Assembly (NCBI RefSeq): GCF_007993935.1
Contig: NZ_VITY01000009.1
Location: forward strand, 310,001 to 374,000
DNA: 64,000 nt
Reading direction: 5' to 3'
Source of the DNA: Bradyrhizobium macuxiense
GTDB lineage: Bacteria; Pseudomonadota; Alphaproteobacteria; Rhizobiales; Xanthobacteraceae
Positions 51,379-59,189 of this stretch are shown here, in pieces; the first letter of the stretch is position 1; each line of letters begins with the position of its first letter. The notes under the pieces were generated by a model. It did not search any database and was not told the DNA's origin. It was given only the letters and a program-made list of their open reading frames with translations. The position numbers and the translations under genes were made by a program.

Positions 51379-52926
51379 ATGGACCAACTCAGCAGCATGG
51401 ATGCATCGTTCCTGCATCTCGAAACACCGGAAACGCCGATGCATGTCGGCAGCCTGATGATCTTCGATCTTCCCGAGGGCTACCAGGGCGACTACTACGA
51501 GGACGTCAAGGAGATGCTCGGCAAGCGGCTGCATCTCTCGGCGTTGCTGAACCGCAAGCTGGCGCAGATGCCGTTCCAGCTCGCCGAGCCGGTCTGGATC
51601 GAGGATGACGATATCGAACTCGATTACCACGTGCGTACCGTCACCTTGCGGCGCCCGGGGACGATGGCACAGCTCGAGCAGCTCGTCGCGCGGTTGCACG
51701 CCTCGCTGCTCGACCGCAGCCGTCCGCTCTGGGAGATGTATGTCATCGACGGCCTCGAGAACGGGCAGGTCGCATTCTACACCAAGGCCCATCACAGCGG
51801 GGTCGACGGCAAAGCCGGCGTCGAGCTCGCCAAGGTGCTTTATGACGTCACGCCCACGATGCGCGAAGTGCCGCCGCCGCGGCGCAAGCGCGCCGCTGCG
51901 CAATACCAGCTCGGTGTAACCGAGCTGTTGCAGGCGGCGGCCAACAACGCCGCCCAGCAGTATCGCAAGCTCGCGGAACTGCTTCCGACGGCCGCCAAGG
52001 CGCTCGGCACCGCTGCGAGCGTGATGGCCAGCCAGCGGTCGCAGAAGGGGGAGCGCTCGCTCAGTCTCGGCCTGGCGCCGAAGACCGTGTTCAACGATTC
52101 CATCACCAACCAGCGCTCCTATAGCACCATGACGTTGCCGCTCGCCGACATCAAGGCCCTGGGCAGACGCGTCGGCGGCACAGTCAACACCATCGTCATG
52201 GCGATGTGCAGCATCGCGCTGCAACGCTTTCTCACCGAGCGCGGTCTGCTGCCCAAGGAAGCGCTGATCGCGATGGTACCGGTCAGCCTGCGCGCCGAGG
52301 GCGACAAGGCGATGAACAACCAGGTCTCGGCGGTGCGCGTTGACCTGGCGACCGATATCGACGATCTGCCGACCCGCTTCAAGGCGATCCATGCCTCGTC
52401 CGAGGCGGCCAAGGCGGTGGTGCGCGAGCTCAAGCCGGTGCTCGGTGTCGATGTGCCGATCACGGGTTCGCCGTGGCTGATGACCGGACTCGCTTCGCTG
52501 CTCGGCCGCTCCAATCTTGCAAGCCGCCTGCCGGCGGCTGGCAACGTGCTGATCTCCAACGTGCCGGGACCGGGGCAGCATCTCTACATGGCGGGCGCCC
52601 GGATGGTGCACTATTTCCCGGTCTCGATCCCCTATCACGGCAGCGCGTTGAACATCACGGTGCACAGCTACGCCGGCCTGCTCGAGTTCGGCCTGACCGC
52701 GTGCCGACGGGTGCTGTCGCAGGACGAGTCCTACGAGATGATCGAGCATCTGCGGGCGGCGCTGCGCGAAATCGAGGCCCTGCCGCAGGTCGAGATCGTC
52801 GAGTTGAAGACGCCGGGTGCCGATCAATCGAAGGTCAAATCCGCGGCGGCAGCTTCGGTGACGGTCATTCAGCCGGATGAGACCGCGCCGGTTGCCGCAA
52901 ACGACAAGGCGAGCCGGGCCGGCTAG
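51379..52926 (+). CDS. Wax ester synthase / diacylglycerol acyltransferase (WS/DGAT) family
   Basis: A 515-residue acyltransferase. The catalytic HHxxxDG motif is at 138-144 (HHSGVDG), with the N-terminal MDQLSSMDASFLHLETPETPMHVG and the C-terminal VPGPGQHLYMAGARMVHYFPVSIPYHG typical of WS/DGAT. It makes wax esters or triacylglycerol from acyl-CoA. Its presence next to a phasin and an acyl-CoA ligase suggests neutral-lipid or polyester storage. Confidence 0.93.
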   Translation: MDQLSSMDASFLHLETPETPMHVGSLMIFDLPEGYQGDYYEDVKEMLGKRLHLSALLNRKLAQMPFQLAEPVWIEDDDIELDYHVRTVTLRRPGTMAQLEQLVARLHASLLDRSRPLWEMYVIDGLENGQVAFYTKAHHSGVDGKAGVELAKVLYDVTPTMREVPPPRRKRAAAQYQLGVTELLQAAANNAAQQYRKLAELLPTAAKALGTAASVMASQRSQKGERSLSLGLAPKTVFNDSITNQRSYSTMTLPLADIKALGRRVGGTVNTIVMAMCSIALQRFLTERGLLPKEALIAMVPVSLRAEGDKAMNNQVSAVRVDLATDIDDLPTRFKAIHASSEAAKAVVRELKPVLGVDVPITGSPWLMTGLASLLGRSNLASRLPAAGNVLISNVPGPGQHLYMAGARMVHYFPVSIPYHGSALNITVHSYAGLLEFGLTACRRVLSQDESYEMIEHLRAALREIEALPQVEIVELKTPGADQSKVKSAAAASVTVIQPDETAPVAANDKASRAG

Positions 52927-53023
52927 CAAGCCCGGCGGGTTGGGCAATCACGTCCCCGGCGGTCGCGGCGCGGCCGGATCGCCTTCGGGTCTCGAAATTG
53001 AAGAACATTTGGAGGAAACCGGA

Positions 53024-54361
53024 ATGCACCCGTCCGCTGCGAGCAAGGGATTGCTGTCTCTCCTGGAGAGCCCTGCGCATAAATCGCTGTTCTCGAAGAT
53101 CGATTGGCGCCTGATCCCGCTGTTGCTGATCGCCTATATGATCGCCTATCTCGACCGCATCAATATCGGCTATGCGCAGCTGCAGATGAAGCAGACCCTG
53201 CCGTTCGACGAGGCGGTATACGGCCTTGGCGCGGGTATCTTCTTTGTCGGCTATTTCCTGTTCGAGGTGCCGAGCAATCTGCTCCTGGAGAGGATCGGCG
53301 CCCGCAAGACGCTGTTGCGGATCATGCTGCTGTGGGGGCTGGCGGCAACAGCCATGATGTTCGTGTCGACGCCGTTCCAGTTCTATCTGGTGCGGTTCCT
53401 GCTCGGCGTGTTCGAGGCCGGCTTCTTTCCCGGCGTCATTCTCTATTTCACCTACTGGTATCCCTCGGTGCGTCGAGGACAGGTGATCGCGACCTTCATG
53501 TCGGCGACAACAATCGTGTCGGTGATCGCCGGTCCGCTATGCGGCTCGATCCTGAAATACTTCGACGGTGCCGGCGGCCTTCATGGCTGGCAGTGGCTGT
53601 TCCTGGTGCAGGGACTGCCGGCGCTGATCCTCGGTGTCCTCGTCTATGTCCTGCTTGAGGACAAGCCCGAACAGGCTGCTTGGCTGTCGAAGGATGAGAA
53701 AGCCCTGCTCGCGGAGTCCTTCCAGCACGATGAGAAGGATGTCGAGAGCGAGCCCTCGGGGACGTTCGGGCAGATGCTGAAGGACCCCAAGGTCTATGTG
53801 CTCTCGTTCGTCTATCTGCTGCTGCTCGGCGCGACCTACACGATGGTGTTCTGGCTGCCGACCCTGATCCAGAGCTGGGGCATCAAGGATCTGTTTCTCG
53901 TTGGCGTATATGCCGCGATCCCGAATGCGGCAGGAGTGATCGGCATGATCCTGATCGGCCGCCATTCGGACAAATGGCACGAGCGGCGATGGCATTATGC
54001 CGCCTGCGTCGGCATCGCTGCTCTCGGCCTGCTCATCACGACGCTGCTCCAGGGGAACCTGGTCGGATCGATCCTTGCGCTGTCCTTTGCCGTGATCGGA
54101 ATTGCGTCGGCGACGCCGCTGTTCTTCGCGTTGACCAGCGAATATCTCTCCACCGGCGCGGCCGCCGGCGGGCTTGCGCTGATCAGCAGCCTCGGAAACC
54201 TCGGTCCGGCGATCAGTCCCACGATCAACGGCCTGATCGTGCGCAGCACCGGCGACAACATCTACAGCATGTACTTCGTGATGGCGCTCTACCTGCTGTC
54301 CGGATTGCTGTTGCTGCTGTCGGTGCGGCCTGCGCCGAGTGCGCGATTGGCGATGGCGTGA
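53024..54361 (+). CDS. MFS transporter (anion:cation symporter-like)
   Basis: A 445-residue major facilitator with 12 predicted spans: LDRINIGYAQLQMKQTL, the loop LLLERIGARKTLLRIML and EAGFFPGVILYFTYWYP are ACS-family features. A GGAGGA ribosome-binding site supports ATG 53024. It may import the organic acid used by the cluster. Confidence 0.92.
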   Translation: MHPSAASKGLLSLLESPAHKSLFSKIDWRLIPLLLIAYMIAYLDRINIGYAQLQMKQTLPFDEAVYGLGAGIFFVGYFLFEVPSNLLLERIGARKTLLRIMLLWGLAATAMMFVSTPFQFYLVRFLLGVFEAGFFPGVILYFTYWYPSVRRGQVIATFMSATTIVSVIAGPLCGSILKYFDGAGGLHGWQWLFLVQGLPALILGVLVYVLLEDKPEQAAWLSKDEKALLAESFQHDEKDVESEPSGTFGQMLKDPKVYVLSFVYLLLLGATYTMVFWLPTLIQSWGIKDLFLVGVYAAIPNAAGVIGMILIGRHSDKWHERRWHYAACVGIAALGLLITTLLQGNLVGSILALSFAVIGIASATPLFFALTSEYLSTGAAAGGLALISSLGNLGPAISPTINGLIVRSTGDNIYSMYFVMALYLLSGLLLLLSVRPAPSARLAMA

Positions 54362-54464
54362 CAAGAGCTCCGGCGAGGCCGGCCAACGCGGCGGAGACGG
54401 GTCTCCCGCTGCTGGCGGCCGCCGCAATGCCGTTGGCGATGATACGAGTATCGGGACGCAAGCG

Positions 54465-55049
54465 ATGAGGATTGTTCTGCTGGGGCCGCCTGGCGCAGGC
54501 AAGGGTACGCAGGCGCGGCGCCTCGTTGAGGAGTACGGCATCCCGCATCTCTCCACCGGAGATATGCTGCGCGCCGCGGTCGATGCGGAAACCTGCATCG
54601 GCCGGAAAGTCAGGGAAACGATGGCGAACGGCGGGCTCGTGCCGGATCAGCTCGTCATCGCCGCGGTGATCGAACGCATCTCGCAACCGGACACCGAGCG
54701 CGGCTTTGTGCTCGACGGCTTCCCGCGGACGATCGCTCAGGCGGTCAGCTTCGACGACCTGCTCGATACCGAGGGCCTCACGCTCGACCATGTCGTTGAG
54801 CTCAAGGCGGATGAAACGGTGTTGCTGGATCGCATCGAGCAAAGGGCCCGCGAAACGCGCGAGCAGGGCGCCGCGGCGCGCGCCGACGACAATCATGAAA
54901 CGCTCAAGGCACGTATCGACGCCTACAACGAACAGACGGCGCCGCTGGTCGACTATTATCGCTCGCGGAACCTGCTCAGGAGCGTCGACGGGTTGCAGCC
55001 GGTCGAGGTCGTGGCCTCTGACGTCTTGAGGGCGATCGTGCAAGTTTGA
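54465..55049 (+). CDS. adk: Adenylate kinase, extra copy in the lipid cluster
   Basis: A 194-residue short-type adenylate kinase with P-loop GPPGAGKGT (residues 7-15), LSTGDMLR, DGFPRT and LKADETVLLDRI; the LID is a short loop (RARETREQGAAARADDN). The essential adk of alphaproteobacteria normally lies in the ribosomal operon, so this is probably a second copy. It would regenerate ADP from the AMP made by the ligase at 49498. The gene follows the MFS gene after 103 bases. Confidence 0.9.
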   Translation: MRIVLLGPPGAGKGTQARRLVEEYGIPHLSTGDMLRAAVDAETCIGRKVRETMANGGLVPDQLVIAAVIERISQPDTERGFVLDGFPRTIAQAVSFDDLLDTEGLTLDHVVELKADETVLLDRIEQRARETREQGAAARADDNHETLKARIDAYNEQTAPLVDYYRSRNLLRSVDGLQPVEVVASDVLRAIVQV

Positions 55050-55060
55050 TCGGAGATGTG

Positions 55061-55378
55061 ATGCCGGCCACGCGAAGTCTCGACCCGCAATCCGGACCGT
55101 CCGGCCATTCCGTCCGGATCGAGGTGCTTGAGCCGCTGCGCAAGTCGCTGGGCGAGGTGAAGGAAACGGCCGATCAATTCGAGCAAGCTCAGGCGCTATT
55201 GCGGGCGATCGAACGGTTCTCGTGCAAATATGCCGTTGATCGAAGGAACGCCGGCACGCCGGCCGATCCGGCCCATCGCGACCACCGCCGTCTGGTGCGC
55301 GGCAAGATTCTTGCCCGCGTCCTTCGCCGATCGCGCGGATCTGTCCTGGCAGCGAAAGGAACGACCTTATGTCGATGA
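55061..55378 (+). CDS. Hypothetical small protein in the lipid operon
   Basis: A 105-residue basic protein lying between adk and the second SDR, which it overlaps by 10 bases. Its first half is helical (EVLEPLRKSLGEVKETADQFEQAQALLRAIERF), its second half Arg-rich. No family was recognised. The in-frame GTG at 55058 is an alternative start. Co-transcription is indicated by the spacing. Confidence 0.5.
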   Translation: MPATRSLDPQSGPSGHSVRIEVLEPLRKSLGEVKETADQFEQAQALLRAIERFSCKYAVDRRNAGTPADPAHRDHRRLVRGKILARVLRRSRGSVLAAKGTTLCR

Positions 55379-56166
55379 GCGCAAATGAAGGTCAATGCGC
55401 GCTCGTGACCGGCGCGTCGGGCGGTATCGGGCTCGAGCTCGCGCGCGTGCTCGCGGCTCACCGCTTCAGCCTCGTACTGCTGGCGCGCAGCCGCGACAAG
55501 CTGCAGGACCTTGCCCGCGAGCTCAAGGCCGATCACGGCACCAGGGTGACCATTGTCGCCGCCGATCTGAGCGAACCGCTGGCGCCGCAGGCGGTGTTCG
55601 ATTCGCTGAACGACGCCGGCGTGCGGGTCGACCTCCTCGTGAATAATGCCGGCCTGCTGTTCGAAGGACGCTTCGGCGCAATCGGCCTCGAGGACCAGTT
55701 GCGGCTACTGCAGGTCAACATCGTGGCCATGACGGCGTTGACCCGCCTCTTCCTCGCGCCGATGCTCGAGCGAAACAGCGGGCGGATCCTGAACGTTGCC
55801 TCGGTCGCGGCATTCATGCCGGTGCCCAACCTTGCGGTCTATGCCGCATCGAAGGCCTATGTGCTCTCGTTCGGCGAGGCATTGTCGCAGGAATTGAGCG
55901 GCAGCAAGATCACGCTCACGACGCTGTGCCCCGGGGTGACGGACACCGGAATGGTCCATGGCACAAATCTCGGCAACATGCCGAGCATGATGATCATGGA
56001 TGCGAAGACCGTCGCGCTGGAAGGCTTTCGGGCGTGCATGGCGGGAAAGCCGGTCCATGTCGCAGGACTTGCCAACGAACTCGCGGTCCAATGGATCAAG
56101 TATCAGCCGAGCTGGCTGTTGCGGGCGATCGGCGGCGTGTTTGGAAAGGCCGCAACACCGGGCTGA
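55369..56166 (+). CDS. Short-chain dehydrogenase/reductase
   Basis: A 265-residue SDR with VTGASGGIGLELARVL, LVNNAGLLFEGRFG, NVASVAAFMPVPNLAVYAASKAY (catalytic Ser, Tyr and Lys) and CPGVTDTGMV. It belongs to the short-chain ketone/aldehyde reductase type. It overlaps the preceding small gene by 10 bases; ATGs 55369 and 55375 are both possible. Confidence 0.92.
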   Translation: MSMSANEGQCALVTGASGGIGLELARVLAAHRFSLVLLARSRDKLQDLARELKADHGTRVTIVAADLSEPLAPQAVFDSLNDAGVRVDLLVNNAGLLFEGRFGAIGLEDQLRLLQVNIVAMTALTRLFLAPMLERNSGRILNVASVAAFMPVPNLAVYAASKAYVLSFGEALSQELSGSKITLTTLCPGVTDTGMVHGTNLGNMPSMMIMDAKTVALEGFRACMAGKPVHVAGLANELAVQWIKYQPSWLLRAIGGVFGKAATPG

Positions 56167-56233
56167 GGGCGGCCTGCTTGCTTGCATCCCCGGCCCGGAG
56201 CGCAGTTCTGGCCATCAACAACGGATATTCGTC

Positions 56234-57010
56234 ATGGGACCTGAGGAGCGCACCGTCAAACCACCTTCGCTCGCTTTGCTTGCCGCCGAGGGGCGTGGCT
56301 TGCTCGATATTCCTGCGCTGCTCGCCGTCGCGGCTCCGCTTCTGGCGACCGCGCCGCGAGGACAGTCGCACCCGGTGATGGTCCTGCCGGGATTGGGGGC
56401 CGATGACCGGTCGACGCTCGCCATTCGCTCGTTCCTCGAGTTTCTCGGCTATCAGGTCCATGGATGGGGCCGCGGCCGCAATGTGCGTGCGCCGGATGCG
56501 GATCTGTCCGCGGTGGCGGCGCGCGTCGTCGAGATCGAACAGCAGAGCGGTTCGAAGGTCAGCCTGGTTGGTTGGAGCCGCGGCGGCATCATTGCCCGCG
56601 AGGTCGCGCGGCAGACTCCTGCGTCGGTGCGCACGGTCATCACGCTCGGCAGTCCGTTCGCAGCACCGGGCGCGAGCAATGTCCGCACGATCTGGCGGCT
56701 TCTGACCGGACAGAAATACGAACCGCCGACACTCGCGCGGATCAGCCGCCTGGCGCAACCGATTCCGGTGCCGGCGACATCGATCTACACCCGCACCGAC
56801 GGCGTGGTGGCGTGGCGCGCCTGTTTGGAGCCGGACGGCGAGCAGCGCGAAAACATCGAGGTGAACACGACGCATATCGGTCTTGGCTTTCACGCACCGG
56901 CGCTTTGGGTGATTGCCGATCGCCTCGCCCAACCGCCCGGCACCTGGAAGCCGTTTCGTCCGGCGCCGCAAGTTGCGATCTGGTTCCCTGCAACGACGCG
57001 TCGCGACTAG
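56234..57010 (+). CDS. Alpha/beta-hydrolase, paralogue 2 of the cluster
   Basis: A 258-residue hydrolase with HPVMVLPGLGADDRS, LVGWSRGGIIAREVARQTP (nucleophile Ser) and ENIEVNTTHIGLGFHAP (catalytic His). Similar in layout and sequence to the hydrolase at 47352 (for example ITLGSPFA in both). ATG 56234 starts the homology; the frame is open upstream. Last gene of the storage-like cluster, closely converging with the LysR gene. Confidence 0.85.
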   Translation: MGPEERTVKPPSLALLAAEGRGLLDIPALLAVAAPLLATAPRGQSHPVMVLPGLGADDRSTLAIRSFLEFLGYQVHGWGRGRNVRAPDADLSAVAARVVEIEQQSGSKVSLVGWSRGGIIAREVARQTPASVRTVITLGSPFAAPGASNVRTIWRLLTGQKYEPPTLARISRLAQPIPVPATSIYTRTDGVVAWRACLEPDGEQRENIEVNTTHIGLGFHAPALWVIADRLAQPPGTWKPFRPAPQVAIWFPATTRRD

Positions 57011-57035
57011 ATCTCGTGAGTGCGCGTTTGCCGAT

Positions 57036-57956
57036 CTATCGCGCGCCGCTTGCCGGTGCGCGCATCTCGCCGACCATCATCCGCAGCAGCTTCATCGCGG
57101 CGGGCGGCAACGTGCGTCCCTGGCGTGACACCACATGGGTGCGGCCGCGATGGAGCAGGGCGTTCCTCAACGGCAGCGCCGTCACCTTTGCGGCATCTGC
57201 TTCCGTCATTGCGAGGCGCGAGACCAGCGCATAGCCGAGGCCCGCGGTCACGTAATGGGCAAGCGCGTCGAATGAGGCGGTCGTGAATGCGAAATTGAGG
57301 CGGACGCCTTCGCTGATCTCGGCGGCCTGGATGTGCTGGCGCAGGCCGTAGTTCGGATGCATCGCGGCTCCCGGATATGGCGCGAGGTCGGCAAGCCTGA
57401 GCGGCCGACCGAGCTGGATCAGCGGATGTCCGCGCGGCACCATTGCCTTGATCGGATGCGGCTGCGAATGATGCGAGCACAGCCGATCGTCGCGGGGCGG
57501 ATTGAAGAGGACGCCGATATGGGCGCGTTCGCTCACGACCTGCTGGACGATCTCGTCGGTGCTCCCGATATCGAGGCTGATCGTGATCTTCGGGTGCGCT
57601 TGCATGAAGCGGCACAGGCTGGTCTTGGCCAGCCAGTCGACATAGCCTTCACCCGTCACGACGTCGATGTGACCCGTCTCGACCTTGCGGATGCTGTCCA
57701 TCTGCGCAAGCAGTGCCTGCCGTTCGCTCTGCTGGCGGTGCAGGTAGGCGGCCAGCAGTTGGCCGGCGTCGGTCGGCGCAACGCCGCGGCCCCGCCTTTC
57801 GAGCAGGCGCGCACCATACTCCTGCTCGAGCAAGCTCAGCGCCCGGCTGACCGCCGAGGCATCCATGCCGAGGGCGCCCGCGGCGCCGCGCACGGAGCCG
57901 CTATTGAGCACCTCCATGAAATAGTGCAATCGGCGCGGCTCGAGTTTGGCGTTCAT
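57036..57956 (-). CDS. LysR family transcriptional regulator
   Basis: A 306-residue LysR regulator counted from ATG 57956 (MNAKLEPRRLHYFMEVLNSG). The HTH is SVRGAAGALGMDASAVSRALSLLEQEYGARLLER, followed by the periplasmic-binding-like domain. Longer starts at 57974 or 57983 are possible. It is opposite to the cluster before it and divergent from nothing close, so its target is unclear. Confidence 0.88.
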   Translation of the reverse strand: MNAKLEPRRLHYFMEVLNSGSVRGAAGALGMDASAVSRALSLLEQEYGARLLERRGRGVAPTDAGQLLAAYLHRQQSERQALLAQMDSIRKVETGHIDVVTGEGYVDWLAKTSLCRFMQAHPKITISLDIGSTDEIVQQVVSERAHIGVLFNPPRDDRLCSHHSQPHPIKAMVPRGHPLIQLGRPLRLADLAPYPGAAMHPNYGLRQHIQAAEISEGVRLNFAFTTASFDALAHYVTAGLGYALVSRLAMTEADAAKVTALPLRNALLHRGRTHVVSRQGRTLPPAAMKLLRMMVGEMRAPASGAR

Positions 57957-58109
57957 CGGCACAGCCCGGATCATTGCAAGCAATGCAACGAATATTCAAT
58001 TATGCTGCTATTTATGCAAGGACGCCGTACAGGAGCCAGGATAGGGGCGAGGCATCGGTCCGTCTATTTGACGCCGTCGAATGGTCGTGGAGCGCGAAGA
58101 CCAGGCTGG

Positions 58110-59102
58110 CTAGAAGGTCACGGTGACGACGATGGTGTCCGCGTAGCTTCCGGCGGGTGGTGAGCTCTGCGGCGGAACGCGTCCATAGACCGAAACGTTC
58201 TGGGTCAAAGCTGTTCCTGTACCGAGGACGCAGGTGCTGGCACCGGAAGTGCAGGTCGTGGCGGATGTTGTACTCGTCCAGGCGCTGGTCCGGGCTGGGT
58301 CCGTATAGAGATTGTATGTGATGAAGCTTGCACCTGCCTGCATGCGCCGTTGGCTGCCGCTTGCGTTCACTCCGTTATCGAGACTGATCGAGTACGGGGT
58401 CGTATTGGTGCACTTCACTGAAATCGTTCCAACGCCGTCAATGTTTGACGTCAACAGCGAAGCGTTGCCGAAATTGAGTGGGGTGGTTGAAACAATGCAA
58501 TTTCCGGCGATTGTCGCCGTCCAGGGCGAGGCGCCTGCATTTGTCGTCGTTCCGGGGTTCGACGAGCAATTCGGGCTCGCAAGAAGATAGGTTGCGTAGG
58601 CGACGACCGGAGAGGTCGTGCTCCAGACGTAGGTTCCGGGTATCGTTGCCTGCTGATTGGCCAGGAAGCGGCCATAGACAGTCAGACTTTGTTGCGCGGG
58701 TCCGCCCAAAAGTGGAAGATTCAGATTGATGCTGACGCCGCCGGAGCCATACGCGGTGGTTCCGTATCCCCACGATCCCCAGACCTGCGTGCGCCCCGAA
58801 TCCGAATACAGCTCGTGGATTGCCGTGTTCGCGCCACTTCCCAGCGATCGAACCGAGCTACTGCTGTTGGGCGCCCCCTGGTTGAATTGCACACACGCAT
58901 TGACCGTGCAGCCGAGGGCGCAGCCGCTGCATGTCACGGTAAAGGTCGAGGTCGTATCAACGGCGCCGCCGGCCAGAATGTCGACAGATCCGTAGTTGCC
59001 CGACGCCGAGGTAACGGAGCAGCTTTGGGCGTGAGCCGAAAATGCTGCCGCAAGCTGCAGGAGCAGGGCAAAGAGCAGGGTTCGCTTCAAGCCGATGACC
59101 AC
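58110..59102 (-). CDS. Spore coat U domain protein with two domains, probable pilus tip adhesin
   Basis: A 330-residue secreted protein with a signal peptide (LLFALLLQLAAAFSAHA) and two SCPU (PF05229) domains: residues about 27-180, with unusual extra cysteines (CSGCALGCTVNAC), and about 185-330 (CIVSTTPLNFGNASLLTSNIDGVGTI). Csu-type tip proteins (CsuE) have this two-domain form. It is the last gene of the minus-strand csu-like operon. Confidence 0.85.
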   Translation of the reverse strand: MVIGLKRTLLFALLLQLAAAFSAHAQSCSVTSASGNYGSVDILAGGAVDTTSTFTVTCSGCALGCTVNACVQFNQGAPNSSSSVRSLGSGANTAIHELYSDSGRTQVWGSWGYGTTAYGSGGVSINLNLPLLGGPAQQSLTVYGRFLANQQATIPGTYVWSTTSPVVAYATYLLASPNCSSNPGTTTNAGASPWTATIAGNCIVSTTPLNFGNASLLTSNIDGVGTISVKCTNTTPYSISLDNGVNASGSQRRMQAGASFITYNLYTDPARTSAWTSTTSATTCTSGASTCVLGTGTALTQNVSVYGRVPPQSSPPAGSYADTIVVTVTF

Positions 59103-59189
59103 GAGCTCAATCTCACAATGCGTGTTGGTCGGAACCGATTATCCAGGCGATTGACGTACGGAGATCTTGTTTGCGAATGAACGAATGCA

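Noticed and set aside
54465..55049. Adenylate kinase as the essential housekeeping adk
   Set aside because: It lies in a lipid operon without ribosomal genes; the housekeeping gene is expected in the ribosomal operon elsewhere, so this is treated as an extra copy.
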